Source: a virus
Reading direction: 5' to 3' (one strand)
IMG/VR virus record: IMGVR_UViG_3300027833_001310
Span: 28,053-92,052 of that record
DNA length: 64,000 nt
In this document: positions 7,349 to 14,264 of the stretch, in pieces
Position numbering within the stretch: the first letter of the stretch is position 1
Layout of the letters: each line of letters starts with the position of its first letter
Position numbers and translations under genes: made by a program
Notes under the pieces: model-generated
Seen by the model: the letters and a program-made list of their open reading frames with translations, nothing else
The model's database searches: none
Told to the model about the DNA's origin: nothing

Positions 7349-7424
7349 TGGAGCTCCCAAACCGATTCGAACGGTTGACCTACTGATTACAAATCAGTTG
7401 CTCTACCAACTGAGCTATGGGAGC
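7349..7424 (-). tRNA. tRNA-Thr (TGT)
   Basis: Minus-strand cloverleaf with acceptor GCTCCCA/TGGGAGC, anticodon loop TTTGTAA on stem CTGAT/ATCAG, discriminator U and encoded CCA. It is isolated from the other tRNAs and lies upstream of the glycosyltransferase genes. Confidence 0.95.
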
Positions 7425-7470
7425 ATAAACTTTATGTTCTTTATATTTACTTTTATTCTTGGAAGGGTGC

Positions 7471-7496
7471 CAAGATAAATGGCTAGATTTATCTTG
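7471..7496. repeat. Perfect 10 bp hairpin abutting a stop codon
   Basis: CAAGATAAAT and ATTTATCTTG flank a 6-base loop. On the minus strand it begins immediately after the TAA of the 54-aa gene. An alternative hairpin, CTTGG/CCAAG (7458-7474), overlaps one arm. It lacks a clear U-tract, so it may protect or process the 3' end rather than terminate. Confidence 0.6.
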
Positions 7497-7661
7497 TTAG
7501 CGGGAAGGTTTGCTAGATATGAATTCGTTGAGCTTTTCAGCTTCTGCAACAATGTCTTCTGTGGTAGGCATGTGCTCTGCTTGCTTTGCTTTTGCTTGAA
7601 GTATAAGTCTCGCTTCTTGCAGAAGTTCGAGTCTAATCTCGTATGGTGTTTTGTTAGACAA
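7497..7661 (-). CDS. Small conserved phage protein with TTG start, 54 aa
   Basis: Starts with TTG at 7661 after a strong Shine-Dalgarno (AAGGAGA, 5 bases before the TTG) and encodes MSNKTPYEIRLELLQEARLI... It is a single amphipathic helix-rich soluble protein. The N-terminal pattern PYEIRLELL is familiar from small T4-like marine phage proteins of unknown function. A GATAAATA late box lies about 30 bases upstream and a long hairpin follows the stop, so it forms a small late unit. Confidence 0.8.
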   Translation of the reverse strand: MSNKTPYEIRLELLQEARLILQAKAKQAEHMPTTEDIVAEAEKLNEFISSKPSR

Positions 7662-7691
7662 TTTAGTCTCCTTTTAAGTTATCTCTGCATG

Positions 7692-7699
7692 TATTTATC
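7692..7699 (-). promoter_or_regulatory. Late promoter GATAAATA for the 54-aa gene
   Basis: GATAAATA on the minus strand, 30 bases before the TTG start, leaving room for a normal leader with AAGGAGA. Confidence 0.75.
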
Positions 7700-7736
7700 G
7701 TATAGGTAAAAATAACTTAACGCACTGTTTAACAAA

Positions 7737-8240
7737 CTAAATTATACTTTCCTTGCTTAACATTTTTACTAACGCTCGGTACGGTAGTAACTTTAAAGTG
7801 TCTTCAAACTCTACAGTAAACATATACCTATCTTCTTCAAAGTTAAAAACTGTGTGCGACACCTGTGTATTAAAAAGATACATAGTGTTTGACTGATAGT
7901 CCAATTGGGTTGTTTTATTTTTTTCTGTATCTACGAATGCACAAAAACTATTCTTGTGTTGTAGTAACATATTGATACCAACACCTCTATCTGCGTCCTT
8001 GTGTAATTTATAATAGTCAAAGGCTAACATTTTTGTTACCCCTACACCTTTAATTTTTGCAATACTGTTGATAGTTTCTAATGTTGGACAAATAGAAAAG
8101 ACATGATCTATATCTAAACTAATTGCCCAGAATCCAAAATACGGATACCACTCATCTCGTTCTAGTGCTTCTTGAAGTGCGTATTCTGCAAGTTTGCCAC
8201 TGTTACACAATAGTGTTTGGTAGCATTCAGTAGTTTTCAT
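7737..8240 (-). CDS. Aspartyl/asparaginyl hydroxylase-like 2OG oxygenase
   Basis: 167 residues. YYKLHKDADRG gives HxD (His80, Asp82). QVSHTVFNFEEDRYMFTVEF gives the distal His129 and Arg138. This is the H-x-D...H...R layout of the aspartyl/asparaginyl beta-hydroxylase branch of 2OG-Fe(II) enzymes. The substrate is unknown. Its ATG overlaps the TAA of the lipase gene (TAATG), so the two are coupled. Confidence 0.6.
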   Translation of the reverse strand: MKTTECYQTLLCNSGKLAEYALQEALERDEWYPYFGFWAISLDIDHVFSICPTLETINSIAKIKGVGVTKMLAFDYYKLHKDADRGVGINMLLQHKNSFCAFVDTEKNKTTQLDYQSNTMYLFNTQVSHTVFNFEEDRYMFTVEFEDTLKLLPYRALVKMLSKESII

Positions 8241-9046
8241 TACTTAGGTTGTTCGCCTTTGTCGTCCATGTTTGCAATAAAGTTGTAGTAGTGTCCCATA
8301 CCGTGATCCGCTACGCCATCAATAAATTTAAATTGTTTAAGAGCTGACCAACGGCCTCTCCATCCATCTTTAAATCTTTGCCATGCTGTTGACTTTCTAA
8401 TGTTACCATAAGTGTTTATGTATCTTAGGTGTCCTTGGTGTCCATACCATAGTCCTGCAAAACTTGGTGGCACACTAGGAACTACATCATTGTTGTTAAC
8501 ATATCTAAAGTAAGGAAAGTCAATTGCTTTTAAGAAATCAACATTACCAACCCTTGGTTGTCCAAATGTGTACAGTCCGCCTTCTGGCTTAACATCCATA
8601 GCAACTAGTACAGCCATTGCTCCACCTAAACTATGTCCACATATCCAAACACTCTTAGTATTTTTCTTGTCGTGTTTTGCTAATGCCTTTTTAATATCTG
8701 GCATTATCTTTTCATACTCGCCGTAAAAGCCTTGGTGTACTTTTCCTGCTACCGGGTGAGGCATTCTAAATGTATTCAAGTCTGCTTTCACATCATTTAA
8801 TGCTGTTGGTTCTGTTCCTCTACATGCAATAAGTACATCAGTCTTGTCGCTCATGACATAAGCCTGTGCTCCGTCGACGTCGATGTATGTTGGTGGTAGT
8901 GGTTTGTTTAAAAACTTTTTAAGTGGTGCTAAATCTGGTATACCATTCTTTGGTTCAAATAATTGTTCCGGTGGTTGATAACATTGATTAGCGAATAATG
9001 CTAGGACCATTCCTTTGTCCTTAGTAGAATATTCTGATAATGCCAT
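8240..9046 (-). CDS. Class 3 lipase-like alpha/beta hydrolase
   Basis: 268 residues. VLIACRGTEP is the oxyanion-hole segment of class 3 lipases. VWICGHSLGGAMA is the nucleophile elbow (Ser139). LYTFGQPRVGN is the following conserved block. Asp187 (NNNDVVP) and a His in YGHQGHLRY (203 or 206) complete the triad. No signal peptide is visible, so it acts in the cytoplasm, in the virion or after lysis. A late promoter and an AGGAG Shine-Dalgarno precede it. The substrate (lipid or other ester) is unknown. Confidence 0.9.
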   Translation of the reverse strand: MALSEYSTKDKGMVLALFANQCYQPPEQLFEPKNGIPDLAPLKKFLNKPLPPTYIDVDGAQAYVMSDKTDVLIACRGTEPTALNDVKADLNTFRMPHPVAGKVHQGFYGEYEKIMPDIKKALAKHDKKNTKSVWICGHSLGGAMAVLVAMDVKPEGGLYTFGQPRVGNVDFLKAIDFPYFRYVNNNDVVPSVPPSFAGLWYGHQGHLRYINTYGNIRKSTAWQRFKDGWRGRWSALKQFKFIDGVADHGMGHYYNFIANMDDKGEQPK

Positions 9047-9071
9047 TTCGTACTCCTATGTGTTATAGTAG

Positions 9072-9079
9072 TATTTATC
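9072..9079 (-). promoter_or_regulatory. Late promoter GATAAATA for the lipase gene
   Basis: Minus-strand GATAAATA, 25 bases before the ATG at 9046, with AGGAG in between. Confidence 0.8.
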
Positions 9080-9082
9080 GGT

Positions 9083-10141
9083 CTAGAAGTCGAAATAGTA
9101 TTCGTAAATGCTTTCGCTATTATTTTCAGCAATGGCTTTCCTATATCTCTCCGTTAGTTCTTGTGGCAGTTTACCTGCTTTAAATCTAACTGTGCCATCT
9201 GTACCTGCTGCACTGCCATCGCTGGATTGATCTTTGCGAGTGTCTCGTTGTATTTTTCTATGTTCTTGTACCATAGGAGCACGATACTTTAAATCAAATG
9301 TATTGTATATGCCTGTTTGCGAAGCAAGATATTTCTTTAATCTTTCGAATCCTGTTCCTTTCATTAGTGGGTTAATACCACCGGGCACAATTTCTTCGTA
9401 TATTGCATATTTTAATTTGTGTGCGTAACTGCTTAGTACGTCAGGGTCTACTTCGCAGTGTATTTTATATTTTTCAACAATGTCTATGCTTAGTTCCAAT
9501 GCTTTATATATTATTTCAGGCGTATAGTATAGAATATCTTTTACTATATTAAAGTTGCTATCTCTTGCTACAGCATAGTATGCCTGTGTATTTTTCATTA
9601 TAAATGAACTGTTAAGTCCTGCAATGTCTAGCGGTCCTTCTGCTACGTCCGAATCTTTAACCATCATAGGAATGTCGCCACCTAACACTACTGTGCCGCC
9701 TATGTCTTTAAATGTAGTTTCTAAATAATAAAGATGAACTGCTATTTGTGGGCTCGGTGTTCCATATTTTTTACCATACTCCATGTGGATATTATTGGAG
9801 AAGAAATCATGCAGATCAATTTCTGTAACATTCAATTTAATATTTTGTTTGTCTGTTAACATACGAGCAGTTACTACATCATCTGTGTTTAGAGGACTGC
9901 CTTTCCACGTGGTAAGGTATGTGTGTGCTGTAATAGGCACGTTCATTTCTTGCAATACTCTAATTGCGAACTGACTATCTACTCCTCCGCTTAGGCATAC
10001 ATGGGCATGTTTAATATGCGACAGTTGTTCTTTTATTAACTCCAGCAATGTACGTTCCGTTTCCGGTTTCTTAATAGTAATACTGAGGAACTTTTCCTCT
10101 TCGTAATACTGCAATGCTGGTGGGTTTCCAAACTGAATCAT
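9083..10141 (-). CDS. PP-loop ATPase, asparagine-synthase-like
   Basis: 352 residues. HVCLSGGVDSQFAIRVL near residues 47-63 is the SGGxDS PP-loop that adenylates substrates in asparagine synthases, QueC and related enzymes. A VVLGGDIPMM segment around residue 157 matches the second conserved loop of the synthase domain. There is no N-terminal glutaminase domain, so the nitrogen source would be ammonia or a partner. An AGGA Shine-Dalgarno precedes it. It is transcribed away from the subtilase gene. Product unknown; asparagine, a modified base or a glycan are options. Confidence 0.7.
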   Translation of the reverse strand: MIQFGNPPALQYYEEEKFLSITIKKPETERTLLELIKEQLSHIKHAHVCLSGGVDSQFAIRVLQEMNVPITAHTYLTTWKGSPLNTDDVVTARMLTDKQNIKLNVTEIDLHDFFSNNIHMEYGKKYGTPSPQIAVHLYYLETTFKDIGGTVVLGGDIPMMVKDSDVAEGPLDIAGLNSSFIMKNTQAYYAVARDSNFNIVKDILYYTPEIIYKALELSIDIVEKYKIHCEVDPDVLSSYAHKLKYAIYEEIVPGGINPLMKGTGFERLKKYLASQTGIYNTFDLKYRAPMVQEHRKIQRDTRKDQSSDGSAAGTDGTVRFKAGKLPQELTERYRKAIAENNSESIYEYYFDF

Positions 10142-10167
10142 AAAAGAATCCTAACTCCGCTAAAGAT

Positions 10168-10175
10168 GATAAATA
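10168..10175 (+). promoter_or_regulatory. Late promoter GATAAATA for the subtilase gene
   Basis: Plus-strand GATAAATA, 61 bases before the ATG at 10237. Its occurrence in plus orientation before a plus gene supports the motif as a true promoter. Confidence 0.8.
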
Positions 10176-10203
10176 TACTTAATACATACTTATGGAGCTA
10201 AAC

Positions 10204-10223
10204 CGAATAAAAATTCGTTTTTT
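10204..10223 (+). terminator. Weak terminator-like hairpin in the subtilase leader
   Basis: CGAAT-AAAA-ATTCG is followed by six T residues on the plus strand, inside the predicted leader of the late transcript and just before GGAGC. The stem is short and AT-rich, so attenuation is only possible. Confidence 0.35.
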
Positions 10224-10236
10224 GGAGCAAAACTAA

Positions 10237-11868
10237 ATGGCAAACTTTATCATATCACTAGACTCGTCAACTCACGCAAATGCAGGGGCTGCCGAACTAG
10301 CAATTACAAACGCAGGATTAGCAATAACTAAAACTTATTCTTTTCCTTTAACATATGGCGTATCAGGAACAACTAGTCAAGTCGGAGCACTTGCAGGTGT
10401 GTCTGAATACGCAGAAAATGGCACAGCATTAACCAGTACGTTAGATGCATTCACTGAGGCAAGCGCCGACCATGAAGACGGCCATTTAGATACTACAGCA
10501 ATTAACCCGAACTACCAGTACTTTTGGCATCCATTGGATACTACACTAGGTGCAGGACAAACTATTTACTTAATAGATACAGGTTTCTCAGGTGCTCACC
10601 AAGAGTTTGGCGAAGATCCAGATGTAAGCAACTTGCATAGTGCTCCTAATGCAACTGGATTTGACGACACTGACGGTCACGGATCTAAGATGGCAGGAAT
10701 TATATTAGGTAGTGCTATTGGTTGTGCATCAGGTGCAAGTATACAAAACGTTAAGATGTTTAACGACAATACTACAGAATTTACAGCAGCCGATGTTGTA
10801 GATGCACTAGAGGCAATTTTAGTACACCATACAGCAAACGATGCTAGTGTAGCAAAGATTGTATTAATGGCATGGTCCATGACTAAGAACGCATTGATTG
10901 ATGCTAAACTTAACCAAATGTTAGCAGCAAACTTAATGGTAATTGCTTCAGCTGGTAACGCAGGTAACGGTGTAGACGTTGATACAATTACACCCGGTGG
11001 TTTAGATACTATTACAACTGTTGGCGCACATGACCATGTATTTGAAGTTACAACATTCAGTCAGATGCCAATAATTGATTACGTTGACGATGACGTAACT
11101 CCATTCAGAAGAGGCTTAGTACAAAACGCAGCAAAGGTTGATATCTTTGCAGTAGGTAAAGACGTATGCACAATTGATCCAGATAACGTTGCAAATTACA
11201 TACCTTCAAGTGGTACTTCGGTATCAGCAGCAATGGTAGCAGGTATTGCTACACATTACATGAACTTGTATGCAAGTACATCTGCAGAAACTATTAAATC
11301 ATATATGGTAACACGTGGTAACGAAATGGCACGTTTACCGAGATCAACATCTACTGCTGAAGATTATCAAACTATTCTTAGTTACACAAACTTATCTTAC
11401 CCTACAGGCAAGACTGCAGAATATAACAAAGTAAGTTTATCTTGTCTATCATGTCCAATGACATCAGAAGTAGCATTTACTAGCATACCATCAGGTAGAT
11501 TGTTAAACGTAGCACACGGTTCAACTACAACTGTTAACATTGGCTTACATGCAGATGTTACTGATGTTGCTGTATTGGACTTCAGTCCTTTATCACCGTG
11601 GATGGCTTTTGATGCCGCTACTGGTATTGTTACAATTACTGCAACAACTGCTGCAGGATGTGCAGAAAGTTTAGCACCAGGTGTATATCACTTTGCTATT
11701 AAAGGTACAATGGCTACTAAAGTTTATGTTGAAGAATATTCAATTGGTGTATACGGTACTGCTGAATCAGAACTAACTGCATCTACAGAGTATTACTACG
11801 ATGACGACGAAAGTGAATACGAAGAAGTAATTCAGTACTCTGCATCGACACAAAACTTTATCAAATAA
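10237..11868 (+). CDS. Subtilisin-like serine protease (S8)
   Basis: 543 residues with the full S8 tetrad: Asp114 (TIYLIDTGFSG), His148 (DTDGHGSKMAG), oxyanion Asn241 (IASAGNAGNG) and Ser328 (SGTSVSAAMVAG). The first 100 residues look like an inhibitor/propeptide-type domain. After the protease domain, residues 400-520 form a beta-rich tail. No signal peptide is visible. It is under a plus-strand late promoter and next to the PAAR gene, so it may be a virion or tail protease, or a maturation enzyme. A terminator follows the gene. Confidence 0.9.
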   Translation: MANFIISLDSSTHANAGAAELAITNAGLAITKTYSFPLTYGVSGTTSQVGALAGVSEYAENGTALTSTLDAFTEASADHEDGHLDTTAINPNYQYFWHPLDTTLGAGQTIYLIDTGFSGAHQEFGEDPDVSNLHSAPNATGFDDTDGHGSKMAGIILGSAIGCASGASIQNVKMFNDNTTEFTAADVVDALEAILVHHTANDASVAKIVLMAWSMTKNALIDAKLNQMLAANLMVIASAGNAGNGVDVDTITPGGLDTITTVGAHDHVFEVTTFSQMPIIDYVDDDVTPFRRGLVQNAAKVDIFAVGKDVCTIDPDNVANYIPSSGTSVSAAMVAGIATHYMNLYASTSAETIKSYMVTRGNEMARLPRSTSTAEDYQTILSYTNLSYPTGKTAEYNKVSLSCLSCPMTSEVAFTSIPSGRLLNVAHGSTTTVNIGLHADVTDVAVLDFSPLSPWMAFDAATGIVTITATTAAGCAESLAPGVYHFAIKGTMATKVYVEEYSIGVYGTAESELTASTEYYYDDDESEYEEVIQYSASTQNFIK

Positions 11869-11886
11869 GTTATACTTAATTAAAAG

Positions 11887-11917
11887 AAGGTACTAAATAC
11901 AATTGGTACCTTTTTTT
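11887..11917 (+). terminator. Rho-independent terminator after the subtilase gene
   Basis: AAGGTAC and GTACCTT form a 7 bp stem with a 12-base loop, followed by further T residues. The T-tract ends directly against the ATG of the next gene (11918), so the hairpin occupies that gene's ribosome-binding region. Confidence 0.75.
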
Positions 11918-12913
11918 ATGACTATAGAAAACTTACGAGTAGACACAACAACACACAGTCGCGTTTTTAATCCGTTAAGCGCCGCTGGTCAGTGGCTTTG
12001 TTCTACGTTTAAGTTTAGATCTATAGGAGACATAAACATGTCGTATCCTGTGTTAGTTGAAATAACACAAGACCTCCCTGAACTAAAATCTATTACTATG
12101 GATAACGAATACGGCGATGCACTAGAATGGTGCAATTTGAATTCGTTTGTGCGTGTTATGACTATACAAGGTGTTTACGTTATTGTGAACACTTACGGTA
12201 TGGCAGATAATAGTGTGGTAAAAAAGATAAAAAGTGCAAGTTGTTTGTACAAAGAACAAGATGCTAGTATAAATGTTATCTTTAATATTGACGGTATATA
12301 CGAACAATGTGGCAAAGTATTCTTAGGTGCAGAATGGCATCGCATCAAGGAAAACATAATAACTGTAGGCGATAAAGCACACATAAAGTTTTATAAGTTT
12401 AAACATAATGCTCATCAGCAACCTGCTATAGAACACTTTTGTAGGGCTATAGGTGCAACATTTGAAGTATTAGAAGACCCATTGTTTGGCAACAAATGCT
12501 TCAGTGTAATATCCAAGCAAGGTAAATGGTTATACGATATACATCCTGTTGGTTCTAACCAACCAACACTAGCTCAGACAGCGGTAGGATGGAATGTGTT
12601 AAAAACAAAAGTTAGAAACATAAAAGGTACAGCAATTGACGAGTTAGATAATTTACCTGTACCAATTAATGCAACAAATTTAGACACAGATGATATTATT
12701 AATATTACTATCAAAGGACATGTAATTAAAGGTTCAGGAAGAGCTCAAATGTTTAGTTACGCATTGTGCGATGATTGGAACTATGAAGAAATAGATATTA
12801 GTAATGAGTATAATTTATCAGTTTTGAATGAACTAGCAAAGTTTGTGAGGACAGACTTATCTACTATAAATATTTACAGTAATAGTATTACTGATATATT
12901 AGAAGTTGTTTAA
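11918..12913 (+). CDS. Uncharacterised protein downstream of the subtilase gene
   Basis: 331 residues starting MTIENLRVDTTTHSRV. The TTG at 11903 lies within the terminator stem, so the ATG at 11918 is preferred. It is a soluble alpha/beta protein with several long strands and no recognised motif. It has no clear Shine-Dalgarno; expression probably depends on read-through of the terminator or an alternative fold. The stop overlaps the PAAR gene by 4 bases in convergent orientation. A structural (tail) role is inferred from context. Confidence 0.65.
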   Translation: MTIENLRVDTTTHSRVFNPLSAAGQWLCSTFKFRSIGDINMSYPVLVEITQDLPELKSITMDNEYGDALEWCNLNSFVRVMTIQGVYVIVNTYGMADNSVVKKIKSASCLYKEQDASINVIFNIDGIYEQCGKVFLGAEWHRIKENIITVGDKAHIKFYKFKHNAHQQPAIEHFCRAIGATFEVLEDPLFGNKCFSVISKQGKWLYDIHPVGSNQPTLAQTAVGWNVLKTKVRNIKGTAIDELDNLPVPINATNLDTDDIINITIKGHVIKGSGRAQMFSYALCDDWNYEEIDISNEYNLSVLNELAKFVRTDLSTINIYSNSITDILEVV

Positions 12914-13176
12914 CTTACTTCTACTGTAGAACCACTTTTTACAGTATGACCGCAGGTCGCAGTAGTCCCTTCTTTAGCAGGAATACCACCGTCAGCTAAT
13001 ACAGTACCAGCGCCAGCTGAAACTAACGTAGGAGCAATATGAGGTGCTTTACCGTGTGGGGCAACTTTGTCGCCTATTAGTGAAACTTTTTTATTATCGG
13101 CAAATACCGTTGATGCTCCAGGTCCCATTATAATACCCTTTGCTGTATCTGCTTTTACTCTTCCTATCTTAGCCAT
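12910..13176 (-). CDS. PAAR-domain baseplate spike tip protein
   Basis: 88 residues. It has short repeated Gly/Pro-rich turns such as KGIIMGPGASTVFADNKKVSLIGDKVAPHG and SAGAGTVLADGGIPAKEG. This is the PAAR pattern that forms a sharp cone with buried His/Cys metal ligands; a Cys-Gly-His occurs in the second half. It would cap the gp5-like spike. A GATAAATA late box lies exactly 5 bases before the ATG with no Shine-Dalgarno. Confidence 0.85.
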   Translation of the reverse strand: MAKIGRVKADTAKGIIMGPGASTVFADNKKVSLIGDKVAPHGKAPHIAPTLVSAGAGTVLADGGIPAKEGTTATCGHTVKSGSTVEVS

Positions 13177-13181
13177 ACTAT

Positions 13182-13189
13182 TATTTATC
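13182..13189 (-). promoter_or_regulatory. Late box GATAAATA, 5 bases before PAAR ATG
   Basis: Minus-strand GATAAATA with a 5-base gap to the ATG at 13176. The box overlaps the stop codon of the upstream tiny membrane gene. It predicts a leaderless mRNA. Confidence 0.75.
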
Positions 13190-13352
13190 AGTTAATAATT
13201 AGACTAGTAAGCAATAATAGTCCAGTAATACTACCTAAAAAGAAAAATGCTACAAGTAATGCAAACCAAATAATAGCAATTGGTTTTATTTCAAACTTAC
13301 CTTCGCTTTTTTTGCCTACGCCTAGAACGGCTTTAATTGCATTTGTAATCAA
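13188..13352 (-). CDS. Tiny membrane protein with TTG start, 54 aa
   Basis: Begins at TTG 13352, overlapping the TGA of the upstream gene by four bases (TTGA). The first 23 residues are basic/polar. They are followed by a long hydrophobic segment (PIAIIWFALLVAFFFLGSITG, then LLLLTSLII), giving one or two TM spans. It has no other ribosome-binding site, so it should be translated by coupling. It is the last of four nested small ORFs. It could be a holin, spanin partner or envelope effector; none is proven. Confidence 0.65.
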   Translation of the reverse strand: MITNAIKAVLGVGKKSEGKFEIKPIAIIWFALLVAFFFLGSITGLLLLTSLIIN

Positions 13353-13615
13353 AATATAAATTGATTAACTAACATAACTGCTAACATCATACCAAACACT
13401 ACAACCTGTATGACTGCTGGAATAACCACAAACATTTTCATCACATCGAAGTCGCCTGTCATAAAAAAGTCACCACCATTCTGCCATTCTGCAACTTCTT
13501 CTGGTGTTGCATCTGTAGGTATTTGGTTGTTCAATGAAGGCAGTTCAGCCTGTGTTAATGAAGTTAATTCGTATACTGAAGGTTTAGGTCTACCCCATGA
13601 ATCGTTATTTGACAT
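13349..13615 (-). CDS. Small protein with C-terminal membrane anchor, 88 aa
   Basis: Starts MSNNDSWGRPKPSVYELTSL at 13615 after GGAGAC; the longer frame to 13660 lacks a ribosome site. Residues 1-60 are soluble and Pro/Gln-rich. Residues 62-85 form a hydrophobic helix (MFVVIPAVIQVVVFGMMLAVML). It is a tail-anchored topology with the N-terminus probably cytoplasmic. It lies between two overlapping small ORFs. Confidence 0.7.
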   Translation of the reverse strand: MSNNDSWGRPKPSVYELTSLTQAELPSLNNQIPTDATPEEVAEWQNGGDFFMTGDFDVMKMFVVIPAVIQVVVFGMMLAVMLVNQFIF

Positions 13616-13730
13616 CGCTAGTCTCCAAATGGTATGTAATGCTTGCATCACGCAATCCACGTAATATTCCTGCTACACTATCTGTGTTAGCTGCAAAGAG
13701 TAATAGCATATAGCACATTACATATTTCAT
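13605..13730 (-). CDS. Tiny ORF with hydrophobic N-terminus, 41 aa
   Basis: The ATG at 13730 overlaps the TAA of the preceding tiny ORF (TAATG). It encodes MKYVMCYMLLLFAANTDSV followed by a polar tail, resembling a short signal or anchor segment with a Cys at position 6. The 3' end overlaps the next gene's start by 11 bases. Translation by coupling is likely. Function unknown. Confidence 0.5.
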   Translation of the reverse strand: MKYVMCYMLLLFAANTDSVAGILRGLRDASITYHLETSDVK

Positions 13731-13840
13731 TATAATGTTGGTGTTAATGCAAGTACTGACAAGAAAAATATACTTGACAAAGTGACTATCTCCAAGTCTT
13801 CTATTAATCTAGGAATGTTATTGCTATATCGTTTCTTCAT
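13730..13840 (-). CDS. Tiny single-span membrane ORF, 36 aa
   Basis: MKKRYSNNIPRLIEDLEIVT is followed by a hydrophobic stretch (LSSIFFLSVLALT) to the C-terminus. It is the first ORF after the TATAAATA promoter at 13900-13907, about 60 bases downstream. There is no strong Shine-Dalgarno. Four consecutive small ORFs with 1-11 base overlaps begin here. Confidence 0.5.
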   Translation of the reverse strand: MKKRYSNNIPRLIEDLEIVTLSSIFFLSVLALTPTL

Positions 13841-13899
13841 GTTGTACTGCGGGGGTTAAAAGTTATGTATTAGACATAGTTATATCTAATTATAACGAG

Positions 13900-13907
13900 T
13901 ATTTATA
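13900..13907 (-). promoter_or_regulatory. Late promoter TATAAATA (exact T4 consensus)
   Basis: Minus-strand TATAAATA upstream of the four nested small ORFs. It is the only exact T4-type box noticed in the window; the others are mostly GATAAATA. Confidence 0.8.
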
Positions 13908-13924
13908 CAACAATATAAATCAGC

Positions 13925-13949
13925 AGGGCATATACGGCTGTAATGCCCT
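13925..13949 (-). terminator. Hairpin between the 99-aa gene and the late promoter
   Basis: AGGGCAT and ATGCCCT form a 7 bp stem around an 11-base loop, 7 bases after the stop of the gene upstream of it. The T-tract is poor, so termination may be partial. Confidence 0.55.
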
Positions 13950-13955
13950 ATAATG

Positions 13956-14255
13956 CTATTCTTCTGTTATTTCTGCTTCTTCGATGTTAAGTGCTTCGTA
14001 GTCTGCCTTACTCTCATCACTTGCTTTACAGACGCTTAAAATAGCTGACAAGGGCATAGTAACCTCTTCGGTCGACCCTGTAAAGATGTAGGGAATTAGT
14101 GCTAGATCCGCACCATTGATAACTACTATTTTTGGTTCGCCAACTGTAAACAATCCTTCGTCTTTGTCAACGCCATACAGTTGTGCAAGTACTTCAATAC
14201 CGCTAATTAATTTAAGGGTAACAACTTCCCCTGCTAGATCTTCTAAATTATACAT
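13956..14255 (-). CDS. Small beta-rich protein, possibly Sm-like
   Basis: 99 residues: VVTLKLISGIEVLAQLYGVDKDEG, then TVGEPKIVVINGADLALIPYI. The alternating strands and the conserved SGIEV turn resemble Sm-like folds seen in marine phages, but the match is weak. The tail is acidic. It follows nrdB with 9 bases between and a Shine-Dalgarno AGGAGA, so it is co-transcribed with the reductase genes. Confidence 0.6.
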   Translation of the reverse strand: MYNLEDLAGEVVTLKLISGIEVLAQLYGVDKDEGLFTVGEPKIVVINGADLALIPYIFTGSTEEVTMPLSAILSVCKASDESKADYEALNIEEAEITEE

Positions 14256-14264
14256 GTGTGTCTC

